Part shown: one piece after another, positions 22,596-30,421 of the stretch
How positions within the stretch are numbered: position 1 is the first letter of the stretch
Layout: each line of letters starts with the position of its first letter
Assembly: GCA_017962705.1 (NCBI GenBank)
Contig: JAGCUV010000143.1
Coordinates: forward strand, 1-46,579
Source of the DNA: Bacteroidales bacterium
Lineage (GTDB): Bacteria; Bacteroidota; Bacteroidia; Bacteroidales; UBA932
Direction: 5' to 3'
DNA length: 46,579 nucleotides
Notes under the pieces: generated by a model
What the model saw: only the letters and a program-made list of their open reading frames with translations
Told to the model about the DNA's origin: nothing
Databases searched by the model: none
Translations under genes and position numbers: made by a program

Positions 22596-23096
22596 CTATT
22601 TCCTCCTTACCCGTTGCTTGAATCCGAGCCAGTGCCAGCGGAGGGAGAGGATGTAGGGACGCAAGGGGAGCAGGATGCGCCAGAGCCCAGATAGAAAACG
22701 GGCCCACTTTGTATTGGGATTCACTTTGCTTTCATCCGGAAGGACGATGTAGTCCACCTTGGCGATGATGTTTTCGTAGCGGCACTTTTCTTTGCCCCGG
22801 CAGTTTCCGTCGCCCATCAGGATGACTTTCTCTCCCCGCATTTCCCAGATGCGGTGAAGGATGTAATGGTCAGGCTCTATCTCTGCCAGTACGATATCGC
22901 CTTTGGCATAGGGGGCTTCGGGAATGGAGAGCTCGACACTGTCAATTTCCCCCCGGATGAAGGGAAGCATACTGTTACCTTTGGTACGCAGCGTGACGTG
23001 AAAGCCTTGGCGGACGTATCGTTTCACTTCCCCCAGCAGGAGCGCGTTGGGGAGGGTGAGGCGACTGGTTGGCAGCGTATAATCAGAGGAAGGCAT
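22596..23096 (-). CDS. S24/S26-family peptidase (signal-peptidase-like, S26B type)
   Basis: This 166-residue protein contains RTKGNSMLPFIRGEIDSVEL, the serine motif (G-N-S-M-x-P) of S24/S26 peptidases, then KGDIVLAEIEPDHYILHRIW. The HRI motif resembles the Ser-His catalytic arrangement of the S26B (SipW-like) branch rather than the Ser-Lys of bacterial signal peptidase I. LMGDGNCRGKEKC follows. It has no clear signal peptide; the C-terminal third is basic and aromatic and could contact the membrane. ATG 23096 is preferred to the in-frame TTG at 23099. It is convergent with tRNA-Ser and has its own promoter. Its substrate is unknown. Confidence 0.75.
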   Translation of the reverse strand: MPSSDYTLPTSRLTLPNALLLGEVKRYVRQGFHVTLRTKGNSMLPFIRGEIDSVELSIPEAPYAKGDIVLAEIEPDHYILHRIWEMRGEKVILMGDGNCRGKEKCRYENIIAKVDYIVLPDESKVNPNTKWARFLSGLWRILLPLRPYILSLRWHWLGFKQRVRRK

Positions 23097-23103
23097 CAAT
23101 AAT

Positions 23104-23118
23104 ACGATTCAAAATCGT
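23104..23118. repeat. Inverted repeat upstream of the S26 peptidase gene
   Basis: ACGATT-CAA-AATCGT is a perfect 6-3-6 inverted repeat located where transcription of the peptidase gene should begin. It could be an operator; the role is inferred from position only. Confidence 0.4.
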
Positions 23119-23120
23119 TT

Positions 23121-23153
23121 GTAAAGATACGCTTTTGCTGCGAGAAATACAAA
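23121..23153 (-). promoter_or_regulatory. Promoter of the S26 peptidase gene
   Basis: On the minus strand TTTG (23153-23150), 20 bases, then TATCTTTA (23129-23122), one base off the TAnnTTTG consensus. The -33 element overlaps the T-run of the rpsU terminator. Confidence 0.55.
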
Positions 23154-23185
23154 AAAATATCCGGAACCTTCAAGGCACCGGATAT
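23151..23185 (-). terminator. Rho-independent terminator of rpsU
   Basis: On the minus strand ATATCCGG (23185-23178) pairs perfectly with CCGGATAT (23164-23157) around a 13-base loop, followed by a run of T (23156-23151). It lies 24 bases after the rpsU stop. Confidence 0.85.
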
Positions 23186-23208
23186 CTGTATGCATAAGAT
23201 GGAATGTC

Positions 23209-23400
23209 TTACTCTTCCTCAAGCTGGAGGTGCTGGACATAGATGGCTTTCATCTTGGCCATTCTTCTCTTGACAGACGGCTTGGTGAACTCGCGGCGGG
23301 CACGCAGTTCGCGGATGGCGCCGGTTTTCTCAAATTTCCTTTTGAACTTCTTGAGGGCTTTTTCAATGTTGTCGCCGTCTTTAACTTGTACAATAATCAT
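23209..23400 (-). CDS. rpsU: 30S ribosomal protein bS21
   Basis: This 63-residue basic protein matches bS21: VQVKDGDNIEKALKKFKRKF at the start, ELRARREFTKPSVKRRM in the middle and an acidic end (LQLEEE). bS21 binds the 30S platform near the 3' end of 16S rRNA. In Bacteroidota bS21 helps sequester the anti-Shine-Dalgarno sequence, so ribosomes lacking bS21 translate mRNAs with strong Shine-Dalgarno sites. This gene carries an unusually complete Shine-Dalgarno (23409-23420), which fits the reported autogenous control of rpsU in this phylum. It is a single-gene unit with its own promoter and terminator. Confidence 0.96.
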   Translation of the reverse strand: MIIVQVKDGDNIEKALKKFKRKFEKTGAIRELRARREFTKPSVKRRMAKMKAIYVQHLQLEEE

Positions 23401-23408
23401 AGCTCTAA

Positions 23409-23420
23409 ATCACCTCCTTT
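23409..23420 (-). promoter_or_regulatory. Extended Shine-Dalgarno site of rpsU
   Basis: AAAGGAGGTGAT is fully complementary to the expected 3' end of 16S rRNA over about ten bases. Eight bases separate it from the ATG. It is by far the strongest such site seen in the window and likely serves bS21 autoregulation. Confidence 0.8.
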
Positions 23421-23432
23421 TTGTAAGTGGAT

Positions 23433-23464
23433 GCAAAGGTAAGTTTTTTTTGCCAATTTGCAAA
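23433..23464 (-). promoter_or_regulatory. Promoter of rpsU
   Basis: On the minus strand TTTG (23464-23461), 19 bases, then TACCTTTGC (23441-23433). The match to the Bacteroidota consensus is full. Confidence 0.8.
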
Positions 23465-23481
23465 TTTTTTGATTATCTTTG
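23449..23481 (+). promoter_or_regulatory. Promoter of the AAA ATPase gene
   Basis: TTTG (23449-23452), 21 bases, then TATCTTTG (23474-23481). It overlaps the divergent rpsU promoter almost entirely. Confidence 0.5.
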
Positions 23482-23496
23482 TGCTGGTTGAAAACC

Positions 23497-24555
23497 ATGG
23501 AGATTGCATTTTCATACGATCGTTCGGTGACGGGAAAGCAGTTCCTCGGACGCAAATCCGAGTGTGAACAACTTCAGTCGGCGATTCTGTCCGGAGAAAA
23601 CATTGCGCTGTATTCTGCCCCCAAGAGCGGAAAATCTTCGTTGATTTCCCATGTCCTGTTGCAACTGAAGGAAGAAGGCAAACCGGTCTCTTTTTGCAAA
23701 GTACAGGCGGGAAACGCCATCCGCATAGAGGATTTCCTGGCCCATTTCGCACGCCGGTGCGGGGAAATGTTCAAAACATCCTTGCCCGGTCCGAAAGGCA
23801 CCATCAATCAAGAAAAATGCGAAGCCGTTCTGATGGCCGTTGTCCCGCAAATCCGCAGCCATGAAGGGGGGCGTTTCGTGATTCAGATTGAAGACTTCCA
23901 ACGCTTGGACAGCCTGGAGCAATCCGATGGGTTTATGCGCGCGTTCCGCAGGCTGTTGGAGGAGACCAAAGACGATGCCGTAAGTTTCCTTGTGACCGGT
24001 TCGCAACTCAATGCGATGAAGGCCTTGTTTACCAAGAGTCCGTTCTTTGGCAATCTTGTCCGTATCATCACCCTGTCCCGCGTCGAGGAGCAGGTGCTTT
24101 ATGAATATGTTCGCAAGAACTTGGATGTGACCGGCAAGGTGATGGAATGGGATGATATCTATAAGATGATTCGCCTGTTGGATAGAAATGTCTGGTACGT
24201 CAAGCATTATATGGCGATGTGCGATTCGATGACGCGGGGCTATGTCAACGCGGCGGTGATGGACGGCGCCCTTTCCGCGTTGATTTCCTCCCAGCTGCCC
24301 TATTTCCAGTATATCGCCTCCACGCTGACCTGTTTCCAACTTCGTTTTCTCAAGGCCTTGATTGAAAAAGGTCCTCGCTGCAATTTTTCATCGGCGAAGG
24401 TGATGGCGGATTATGGGCTCAACTCTTCCGCCAATGTGGTGCGGGTGCGGGATGCACTGCTCAAAAAAGAAATTGTCACCCAAGGGGAGAACGGGGGCTG
24501 GTACTTTATCGACCCGTTGCTTCGTTATTGGTTTGAGCATTATTTCTTTCAATAA
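23497..24555 (+). CDS. AAA ATPase of the archaeal-type/DUF-associated P-loop group
   Basis: This 352-residue cytoplasmic protein begins MEIAFSYDRSVTGKQFLGRK at ATG 23497, just after its promoter; the few extra upstream codons of the frame are discarded. It has Walker A in APKSGKSSLI (about residue 45), Walker B-like VIQIEDFQRLD and a sensor-type segment SFLVTGSQLNAM. A C-terminal winged-helix-like region follows (SSAKVMADYGLNSSANVVRV, RDALLKKEIVTQG, then YFIDPLLRYWFEHYF). This layout is common in Bacteroidota STAND/archaeal ATPase-like proteins of unknown role. Unlike the ATPase at 30422 it has no visible nuclease domain and its base composition matches its neighbours, suggesting a resident gene. 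Confidence 0.8.
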   Translation: MEIAFSYDRSVTGKQFLGRKSECEQLQSAILSGENIALYSAPKSGKSSLISHVLLQLKEEGKPVSFCKVQAGNAIRIEDFLAHFARRCGEMFKTSLPGPKGTINQEKCEAVLMAVVPQIRSHEGGRFVIQIEDFQRLDSLEQSDGFMRAFRRLLEETKDDAVSFLVTGSQLNAMKALFTKSPFFGNLVRIITLSRVEEQVLYEYVRKNLDVTGKVMEWDDIYKMIRLLDRNVWYVKHYMAMCDSMTRGYVNAAVMDGALSALISSQLPYFQYIASTLTCFQLRFLKALIEKGPRCNFSSAKVMADYGLNSSANVVRVRDALLKKEIVTQGENGGWYFIDPLLRYWFEHYFFQ

Positions 24556-24581
24556 TTTTTTCTCTTTTCAAATTTTTTTTC

Positions 24582-24676
24582 TACCTTTGCCGTCCTTACC
24601 AACGGCTGTTTGGAGCTCGTTCAAGTCCTTATGATAGATAAGGCGCTCGCAGTCAAAACTTTAATAGTTTTTAAAA
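24582..24676 (+). promoter_or_regulatory. Promoter and structured leader of rplU-rpmA
   Basis: TACCTTTG (24582-24589) is a clear -7 box. The leader of about 80 bases contains a hairpin CCTTAT-GATAG-ATAAGG (24627-24643), flanked by GAGC (24613-24616) and GCTC (24645-24648) that can extend it. Such leaders often mediate autogenous control of ribosomal protein operons; that role is inferred. Confidence 0.45.
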
Positions 24677-24988
24677 ATGTACGCTATCGTAGAAATCGGC
24701 GGCCAGCAGTTTAAGGTGGAAGCTGGCAAACAGATCTTCGTCAACCGCCTCCCGGATGCGAAGGACGCCACAGTCGAATTTTCTACCGTCCTGCTCGTGG
24801 ACAACGACGGGAAGGTGAAAGTCGGATCACCTTATGTGAAAGGTGCGGTTGTCAAGGCCACGGTCTTGGATGACACTTGCAAAGCAGACAAAGTGCTTGT
24901 TTTCAAGAAAACCCGCCGCAAAGGTTACAAGAAATTGAACGGTCATCGTCAGTATCTGACGAAACTTCAGATCGTAGAAATCGCTTAA
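24677..24988 (+). CDS. rplU: 50S ribosomal protein bL21
   Basis: This 103-residue protein has the bL21 signature throughout: [40 protein letters not shown] and the C-terminal rRNA-binding segment [20 protein letters not shown]. bL21 binds 23S rRNA in the 50S subunit. It is the first gene of the usual rplU-rpmA pair, 16 bases before rpmA. Confidence 0.97.
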   Translation: MYAIVEIGGQQFKVEAGKQIFVNRLPDAKDATVEFSTVLLVDNDGKVKVGSPYVKGAVVKATVLDDTCKADKVLVFKKTRRKGYKKLNGHRQYLTKLQIVEIA

Positions 24989-25004
24989 TTTAGGAGAAAC
25001 AGTT

Positions 25005-25265
25005 ATGGCACATAAAAAAGGTGTTGGTAGTTCTAAGAACGGCCGTGAATCAGAAAGCAAGCGATTGGGACTGAAGAAGTTCGGATCGGAAAAAGTCAAA
25101 GCCGGAAATATCATCGTCCGCCAGCGCGGTACGGTGCACAACCCGGGCCTCAATGTGGGTATGGGACGGGATCACACCCTCTATGCGCTCATTGACGGAG
25201 TTGTTAAATTTACCAAGAAAGCCGAAGGCAAATCATATGTCTCAGTTCTCCCTTTCGAGAACTAG
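25005..25265 (+). CDS. rpmA: 50S ribosomal protein bL27
   Basis: This 86-residue protein starts [20 protein letters not shown], the conserved N-terminal arm that reaches the peptidyl-transferase centre. It continues with [20 protein letters not shown] and [20 protein letters not shown]. There is no N-terminal extension of the kind cleaved in Firmicutes. GGAGAAA precedes the ATG. A terminator follows at 25292. Confidence 0.97.
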   Translation: MAHKKGVGSSKNGRESESKRLGLKKFGSEKVKAGNIIVRQRGTVHNPGLNVGMGRDHTLYALIDGVVKFTKKAEGKSYVSVLPFEN

Positions 25266-25291
25266 ACAAGCCTGAACGGTTGAATCGTTGA

Positions 25292-25339
25292 GAAGGATTG
25301 GAGCCGCCGCGAAGGTAGTCTGCTTCAATCCTCTTTTTT
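25292..25339 (+). terminator. Terminator of rplU-rpmA
   Basis: AGGATTGGAGC (25294-25304) pairs with GCTTCAATCCT (25322-25332) with one G-U pair around a 17-base loop, followed by a T-run (25334-25339). serS begins 14 bases later. Confidence 0.8.
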
Positions 25340-25352
25340 ATTTTTCAAAACT

Positions 25353-26621
25353 ATGCTAACGCTTAAACTTCTTCGGGAAAATCCCGAGTTCGTGATCAAG
25401 AAACTCGCCGTCAAGCATTTTGATGCGCGGGAAATCGTAGAAACCATCAACAAGCGGGACGAAGACCGCCGTCGCATCCAGCAGCAACTAGACAGCTGTC
25501 TCTCCGAGCAGAAGAAGGCCGCTGCGCTCATCGGCGGTTATATGAAGGCCGGCGACAAAGCCGCTGCCGAGGCTGCCAAAGCCGAAGTCGCGAAACTCAA
25601 AGAAGAGTCGGCCCGTCTGCAAGCGGAAGCCGATGCCAATATGCAGGAACTCAATGCCCAGCTCGTGCTGCTGCCCAACCTGCCCTGCGACTTGGTACCC
25701 GAAGGCCGCAGCGCTGAGGACAATGTGGTCGTTAAGATGGGCAATGCCATCCCCGAGCTCGGTCCCGACGCCCTTCCCCATTGGGAACTGGCCAAGAAAC
25801 TCGATATCATTGACTTCGACCTGGGCGTGAAAATCACTGGCGCCGGTTTCCCCGTCTATAAAGGCAAAGGGGCCAAACTCCAGCGCGCCCTCATCAACTT
25901 CTTCCTGGACAACAACACTGAGGCAGGCTACCTCGAAGTAGAACCGCCCGTGATGGTCAACGAGGCTTCCGGTTTCGGTACCGGCCAGCTGCCCGACAAG
26001 GAAGGACAGATGTACCACGCCAACCTGGACAATTTCTATATGGTCCCGACCGCAGAGGTGCCCGTGACCAATATCTTCCGCGATGAGATTCTCGCAGAGA
26101 AGGACCTTCCCCAGAAGATGACGGCCTACACGCCTTGTTTCCGCCGCGAAGCGGGTTCCTACGGAAAGGACGTGCGCGGTCTCAACCGTCTCCACCAGTT
26201 CGACAAAGTGGAGATTGTTCGCGTGGAGAAGCCGGAAAATTCCTATGCCGCCCTCGATGAGATGGTGGCGCATGTGGAAATTCTGGTCAACAAACTGGGA
26301 CTTCCGTACCGCATCCTGCGTCTGTGCGGTGGCGATATGAGTTTTACCTCCGCTATCACCTACGACTTTGAACTCTATAGCGCGGCGCAGGGCAGATGGC
26401 TGGAGATCTCTTCCGTTTCCAATTTCGAGAGCTATCAGGCCAACCGCCTCCATCTGCGTTACAAAGATGCAGACGGCAAGATTCAGCTCTGCCACACTCT
26501 CAACGGCAGTTCGCTGGCTCTTCCCCGCGTGGTAGCCACCTTGTTGGAAAACTGCCAGAAAGAAGGTCATGTCATCATCCCCGAAGCCCTCAGACCTTAT
26601 ACCGGCTTCGATGTCATCTAA
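25353..26621 (+). CDS. serS: Seryl-tRNA synthetase
   Basis: This class II synthetase charges tRNA-Ser. The 422-residue protein has the N-terminal tRNA-binding coiled-coil arm (about residues 27-105, ETINKRDEDRRRIQQQLDSC onward) and a catalytic core. The core contains LINFFLDNNTEAGYLEVEPP, the TAEVPVTNIFRDEIL motif, CFRREAGSYGKDVRGLNRLH (motif 2) and the C-terminal motif 3 NGSSLALPRVVATLLENCQ. It is full length. It follows the rpmA terminator closely, so its promoter is probably within or near that hairpin; none is obvious. Its end overlaps ruvC by 11 bases. Confidence 0.97.
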   Translation: MLTLKLLRENPEFVIKKLAVKHFDAREIVETINKRDEDRRRIQQQLDSCLSEQKKAAALIGGYMKAGDKAAAEAAKAEVAKLKEESARLQAEADANMQELNAQLVLLPNLPCDLVPEGRSAEDNVVVKMGNAIPELGPDALPHWELAKKLDIIDFDLGVKITGAGFPVYKGKGAKLQRALINFFLDNNTEAGYLEVEPPVMVNEASGFGTGQLPDKEGQMYHANLDNFYMVPTAEVPVTNIFRDEILAEKDLPQKMTAYTPCFRREAGSYGKDVRGLNRLHQFDKVEIVRVEKPENSYAALDEMVAHVEILVNKLGLPYRILRLCGGDMSFTSAITYDFELYSAAQGRWLEISSVSNFESYQANRLHLRYKDADGKIQLCHTLNGSSLALPRVVATLLENCQKEGHVIIPEALRPYTGFDVI

Positions 26622-27189
26622 TCAAGTCATTTTAGGAATTGACCCCGGAACCCAACTGCTGGGTTACGGGGTTATTTCCGTAGATGACAAGGGCCCCCAC
26701 TATCTCACGATGGGGGTTTTTGACTTGCGCAAGATCAAGGAACCTTTCGAGAAGCTCGCCAATATCCACGCCGGGGTGCAGGAGTTGATTGAGACCTGGC
26801 ATCCGACGGCGATGGCTGTTGAGTCGCCCTTTTACGGCAAGAATGTCCAGGTCGTCCTCAAACTCGGCAGGGCGCAGGGTGCGGCCATCATTGCGGCGAC
26901 GCAAGTGGGCATCCCGGTGACCGAATATGCGCCGAGAAAGGCGAAAATCGCGATTTGCGGTAACGGGGCCGCCAGCAAGGAGCAGGTGAGCACGATGATT
27001 CAAAAAACGCTCAAAGTGGAATTGTCTCCGGACCATCTGGATGCGACGGACGCTTTGGCGATAGCCCTTTGCCATTATTATGAACAAAACGCATTGCCGG
27101 TAAGCAGTGTGCGGGAAAAAGGTTCCCCAAAGTCCGATTCCTGGGCTGATTTTTTGAAAGACCATCCCGAGCGGGCAAAGAATAAGTAG
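26611..27189 (+). CDS. ruvC: Crossover junction endodeoxyribonuclease RuvC
   Basis: RuvC resolves Holliday junctions with RuvAB. The 192-residue protein begins MSSNQVILGIDPGTQLLGYG at ATG 26611, within the last codons of serS; the longer frame upstream lies inside serS and is discarded. The four acidic catalytic residues are visible: Asp in GIDPGT, Glu in AVESPFYGKNVQVV and the Asp pair in DHLDATDALAIA. The C-terminal tail beyond residue 165 is lysine-rich and unconserved. The serS-ruvC overlap suggests translational coupling. Confidence 0.95.
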   Translation: MSSNQVILGIDPGTQLLGYGVISVDDKGPHYLTMGVFDLRKIKEPFEKLANIHAGVQELIETWHPTAMAVESPFYGKNVQVVLKLGRAQGAAIIAATQVGIPVTEYAPRKAKIAICGNGAASKEQVSTMIQKTLKVELSPDHLDATDALAIALCHYYEQNALPVSSVREKGSPKSDSWADFLKDHPERAKNK

Positions 27190-27214
27190 AAAGGCCGTTT
27201 TTCAAAACCTTTTT

Positions 27215-27222
27215 TAACTTTG
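27215..27222 (+). promoter_or_regulatory. -7 box of the outer-membrane barrel gene
   Basis: TAACTTTG lies 41 bases before the ATG at 27264 and matches the -7 consensus. No clear TTTG is seen at the usual distance upstream. Confidence 0.45.
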
Positions 27223-27263
27223 AAAGATTTTTCGCATCCAATTATAGTTTAGTTCTATACGCT

Positions 27264-30248
27264 ATGAAGAAGATTCTTCTCCTCATTCTGTTGTTGTGCC
27301 CTGCGGCCCTCCTGGCCCAATCCTATACCGTTGAACTTTCCCTCGAGGGGGAGGCTGACCAACAGCCGGTCCAGTTCGCGACCGTTTCCCTGATTCCCCA
27401 GGAGCAGACCAAGGCGACCAAATATATTCTCTCGGATGACAAGGGCTACGCAAAATTGGAAAAAGTACGCAAGGGCGCCTATACCGTCAAAGCGGAATTG
27501 CTGGGCTACAAGCCTCTCGTCAAAGAAATCAAGGTGGACGGGGATGTACGGCTGGGTAAGTTGCTGATGGAGGTTGACTCCCAGACGCTGGATGCGGCCC
27601 GTGTGTCGGAGGTAGGGAACCCCATTATCATTAAGAAGGATACCATCGAGTACAACGCCGCCTCTTTCCGTACGACCGACAACGATATGCTCGAGAACCT
27701 GCTGAAAAAACTCCCGGGCGTGGAAGTGGCTTCGGACGGAACGATTACAGCCAACGGACAGACCATCAATAAGATTACCATCGACGGAAAGACCTTCTTC
27801 CTGGATGACCCGCAACTCGCGAGCAAGAACATTCCCGCTAAAATCGTGGAAAAGGTCAAAGTGGTCGAGAAGAAATCCGACCAAGCCCTCTTTACCGGCA
27901 TCGATGACGGCGAGGAAGAGACGGTCATCGACCTGTCGCTCAAAAAGGGAATGATGAACGGCTGGTTCGGCAATGTGTCGGCCGGCGGCGGTCACGACAT
28001 TCAAACCCCCGGCAAGATGGGAGAGCCGGCCCGTTGGCAGGGCGCCGCGATGGTGGGTAACTTCACCGACAAAAGGCAAATCAGCATCATCGTCAACGGC
28101 AACAATACCAACAACCGGGGTTTCAACGATATGGCCGGCTCGATGATGCGCAGTATGCGGGGAGACCGGGGAATGGGGGGCGGCTCCGGATTCGGCGGCA
28201 GCAATGGCGTTTCCACTTCCTGGCTGGGCGGTGTCAACGGGGCCTGGACCCTGCTGGACGGCAATATGGACCTCGGCGGCAACTACCTCTACAACGGCAA
28301 CAACACCGTCGTGACCGAACAGAGTCAGAAGACGACCTATTTGGACAACGGGGAGACGATGGTCTATAAGAACGGCGGTCCTTACAATGTCTTGGGCAAA
28401 GATATCGGCAACGGCGGATATGGCTTGAACAACACCTTTTCACAGGGTCACCGTTTCGGAATGAAACTTGACTGGAAAATTACGGAAAACACGTCCATCC
28501 TCTTCGAACCGCAGTTCAATTTCGGCAATGGCCGGTTCAATGAGTATTCCATCGATAGCACTTGGCGCTCGGGTACATTGAAAAATGCCGGTTTTACTTC
28601 GACGGACGGAAAGAACAACAACTGGACGGCCAGCGGCCGTCTGCTCTTCCGCCAGAAACTGGGGATTCCGGGCCGCACTTTCTCCGCCAATGTCCGGTAT
28701 AATTTCTCCGGCAACAAACTCGAAGGTTTCAACCGTTCCTTGAGCCAGAATATCGCGGAGGCTACCAATAAATTGACCGACCAATGGTATGACGGGAAGA
28801 GCAATTCCTCGCTGGTCAGCACGCGGGTGGTCTATACCGAACCCCTGGTGGAGAATTTCTATCTGGAACTGAACGGAATGTATCAATGGAGCAAGAACAA
28901 CAACGAACGGAGCACCTGGGACCTCCACGGGACGGGAACGACGCTGGCGGATTTGATTGCTTCCGAAAATTTCGCCGGAAAAACCAAAAACGAGACCTAC
29001 TCTCGCAACATCACCAATGAGTATCACAATTTCGCGGCGGGAATGAACCTCCAGTATCAGTTGAAGAAACTGCGCGTACAGGTCGGAGCGGCCTACCGTC
29101 CCACGATAACCCATAATTTCACCAATGGCGTAGACACGACATTTACGGTGCACAACTGGGCGCCACAGGCAATGGTGCGTTACGAATTCAACGACAATTC
29201 CGACATCCGCCTTTTCTACCGCGGACAGTCCTCCCAACCGTCCACCTCGCAGTTGATGCCCGTCCCGGACAACAGCAATCCGCTGAACATCAGTTTTGGT
29301 AACCCCTACCTGAAGCCGTATTTCACGCATCGCATCCGGGGCGGTTTCGGCTACACCGACAAGCAGACCTTCTTCTCCATCCGGGGCTTTTTCAGCGGCA
29401 ATGTGGTCAAGGACAACATCACCTCCGCGCGTTGGTATGACAAAGCCGGCGTGCAGTATTCGATGCCTTTGAACGGCCCTCTCGGGGGCGATTTCTTCCT
29501 GGGCTGTTTCCTCAATTCACCGATTGCCAAGAGCAATTTCTCCGTGTCCAACCGTTTCCGGATTTCCTATTCCAACAGCACCAACTTCGTGGGCGTCACG
29601 GGAAAGAGCGATGATTTTACCACCCGATACTACGATCCCGTCACCGCCTCTTTCGATTATGAGCGCTTCAACAACGACTTCTTCGGAGAGAATCCGGCGA
29701 TGCGCTTCTCCGATTACTTCACGACCAACAGGACCCAGTCGCTCAACCTGACCGAGAACCTCAAATTCACCTACCGCAACGACTTCGTGGAGGCTTCCCT
29801 CGGAGCGGGTACGACGATGAACAAAGGCTGGTATACCATCGCCTCTTCGGCGCAGAACCTGCGTTTCCGCAACCAGGCCCAGGCCGAAATGCTCTGGACC
29901 ATCCCCGGCGGCGTGGGCATCAATGCCGATGCTTCCTATATCTGGTACAACGGCTACACCAACGCGGAGAACGAGTGTATCCTCAATGCGGAAGTGACCA
30001 AACTGCTCTTCAAAAACCAGTTTACCTTAAGTGTCAAGGTGTTTGATATCCTCAATCAGTCCCGCAACCGCTATGTGACCGATACCGCCAACGTCCACAC
30101 CGAGACGCTCAACAACACCCTCGGCCGTTATGTGATGGTTTCCCTGACTTACCGCTTCGGCAACTTCGGCAAAGCCGGCAAGCAGTTGGAAAGCCGTATG
30201 CAGAAAGAACGTGCCAACCGCGGTGGCTTCGGCGGTTCGAGATTCTAG
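27264..30248 (+). CDS. Outer-membrane beta-barrel protein, TonB-dependent-receptor-like
   Basis: This 994-residue exported protein has a signal peptide (residues 1-19, LLLILLLCPAALLAQ), a carboxypeptidase-regulatory-like beta domain (about 20-105), a plug-like domain (about 125-235) and a large beta-barrel with many alternating aromatic strands. The beta domain contains PVQFATVSLIPQEQTKATKY, and the plug-like domain contains LENLLKKLPGVEVASDGTIT and VEKVKVVEKKSDQALFTGID. The OMP_b-brl_3 type of barrel fits; such proteins resemble TonB-dependent receptors but often lack a SusD partner, and none is adjacent here. The extreme C-terminus is glycine/arginine-rich (ERANRGGFGGSRF). Substrate is unknown. 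It is a single-gene unit followed by the AT-rich ATPase island. Confidence 0.88.
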   Translation: MKKILLLILLLCPAALLAQSYTVELSLEGEADQQPVQFATVSLIPQEQTKATKYILSDDKGYAKLEKVRKGAYTVKAELLGYKPLVKEIKVDGDVRLGKLLMEVDSQTLDAARVSEVGNPIIIKKDTIEYNAASFRTTDNDMLENLLKKLPGVEVASDGTITANGQTINKITIDGKTFFLDDPQLASKNIPAKIVEKVKVVEKKSDQALFTGIDDGEEETVIDLSLKKGMMNGWFGNVSAGGGHDIQTPGKMGEPARWQGAAMVGNFTDKRQISIIVNGNNTNNRGFNDMAGSMMRSMRGDRGMGGGSGFGGSNGVSTSWLGGVNGAWTLLDGNMDLGGNYLYNGNNTVVTEQSQKTTYLDNGETMVYKNGGPYNVLGKDIGNGGYGLNNTFSQGHRFGMKLDWKITENTSILFEPQFNFGNGRFNEYSIDSTWRSGTLKNAGFTSTDGKNNNWTASGRLLFRQKLGIPGRTFSANVRYNFSGNKLEGFNRSLSQNIAEATNKLTDQWYDGKSNSSLVSTRVVYTEPLVENFYLELNGMYQWSKNNNERSTWDLHGTGTTLADLIASENFAGKTKNETYSRNITNEYHNFAAGMNLQYQLKKLRVQVGAAYRPTITHNFTNGVDTTFTVHNWAPQAMVRYEFNDNSDIRLFYRGQSSQPSTSQLMPVPDNSNPLNISFGNPYLKPYFTHRIRGGFGYTDKQTFFSIRGFFSGNVVKDNITSARWYDKAGVQYSMPLNGPLGGDFFLGCFLNSPIAKSNFSVSNRFRISYSNSTNFVGVTGKSDDFTTRYYDPVTASFDYERFNNDFFGENPAMRFSDYFTTNRTQSLNLTENLKFTYRNDFVEASLGAGTTMNKGWYTIASSAQNLRFRNQAQAEMLWTIPGGVGINADASYIWYNGYTNAENECILNAEVTKLLFKNQFTLSVKVFDILNQSRNRYVTDTANVHTETLNNTLGRYVMVSLTYRFGNFGKAGKQLESRMQKERANRGGFGGSRF

Positions 30249-30273
30249 GCTGCGAAAAGCGGAAATATTGACA

Positions 30274-30379
30274 TATGGACACTTTTGTCCGGCAATAACT
30301 GTCCATAACTAGAAATTTTGTTGAGTTATGGACAGTTTTGTTTTCAAATAATTGTCCATATCTTAAAATTTTGTTATTT
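30274..30379. repeat. Two tandem 53-bp units with four TATGGACA/TGTCCATA sites
   Basis: Unit 1 (30274-30326) and unit 2 (30327-30379) are about 75% identical by hand alignment. Each holds TATGGACA, an 18-base spacer and TGTCCATA (30274-30281 with 30300-30307; 30327-30334 with 30353-30360), then AAATTTTGTT. The sites fall 26, 27 and 26 bases apart. The second unit covers the promoter of the downstream ATPase gene, so the array is probably a regulator-binding or DNA-recognition region. Confidence 0.75.
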
Positions 30380-30382
30380 TTG
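30352..30382 (+). promoter_or_regulatory. Promoter of the DUF234 ATPase gene
   Basis: TTG (30352-30354), 20 bases, then TATTTTTG (30375-30382). The -33 element lies inside the last TGTCCATA site, so occupancy of that site should affect transcription. Confidence 0.6.
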
Positions 30383-30421
30383 CAACGCAATATTGCGAAA
30401 ACTCATATCCAATTCAGAAAA

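Noticed and set aside
23497-24555. Defence system formed by this ATPase with rpsU or the S26 peptidase
   Set aside because: Composition matches the host, no nuclease or effector domain is visible and the neighbours are housekeeping genes.
30274-30379. CRISPR array
   Set aside because: Only two diverged units with no unique spacers between identical repeats and no cas genes nearby.
30109-30390. A 93-codon minus-strand frame over the 53-bp tandem repeats
   Set aside because: It is built from the repeat units and the antisense of the barrel gene; the repeats are better explained as regulatory DNA.
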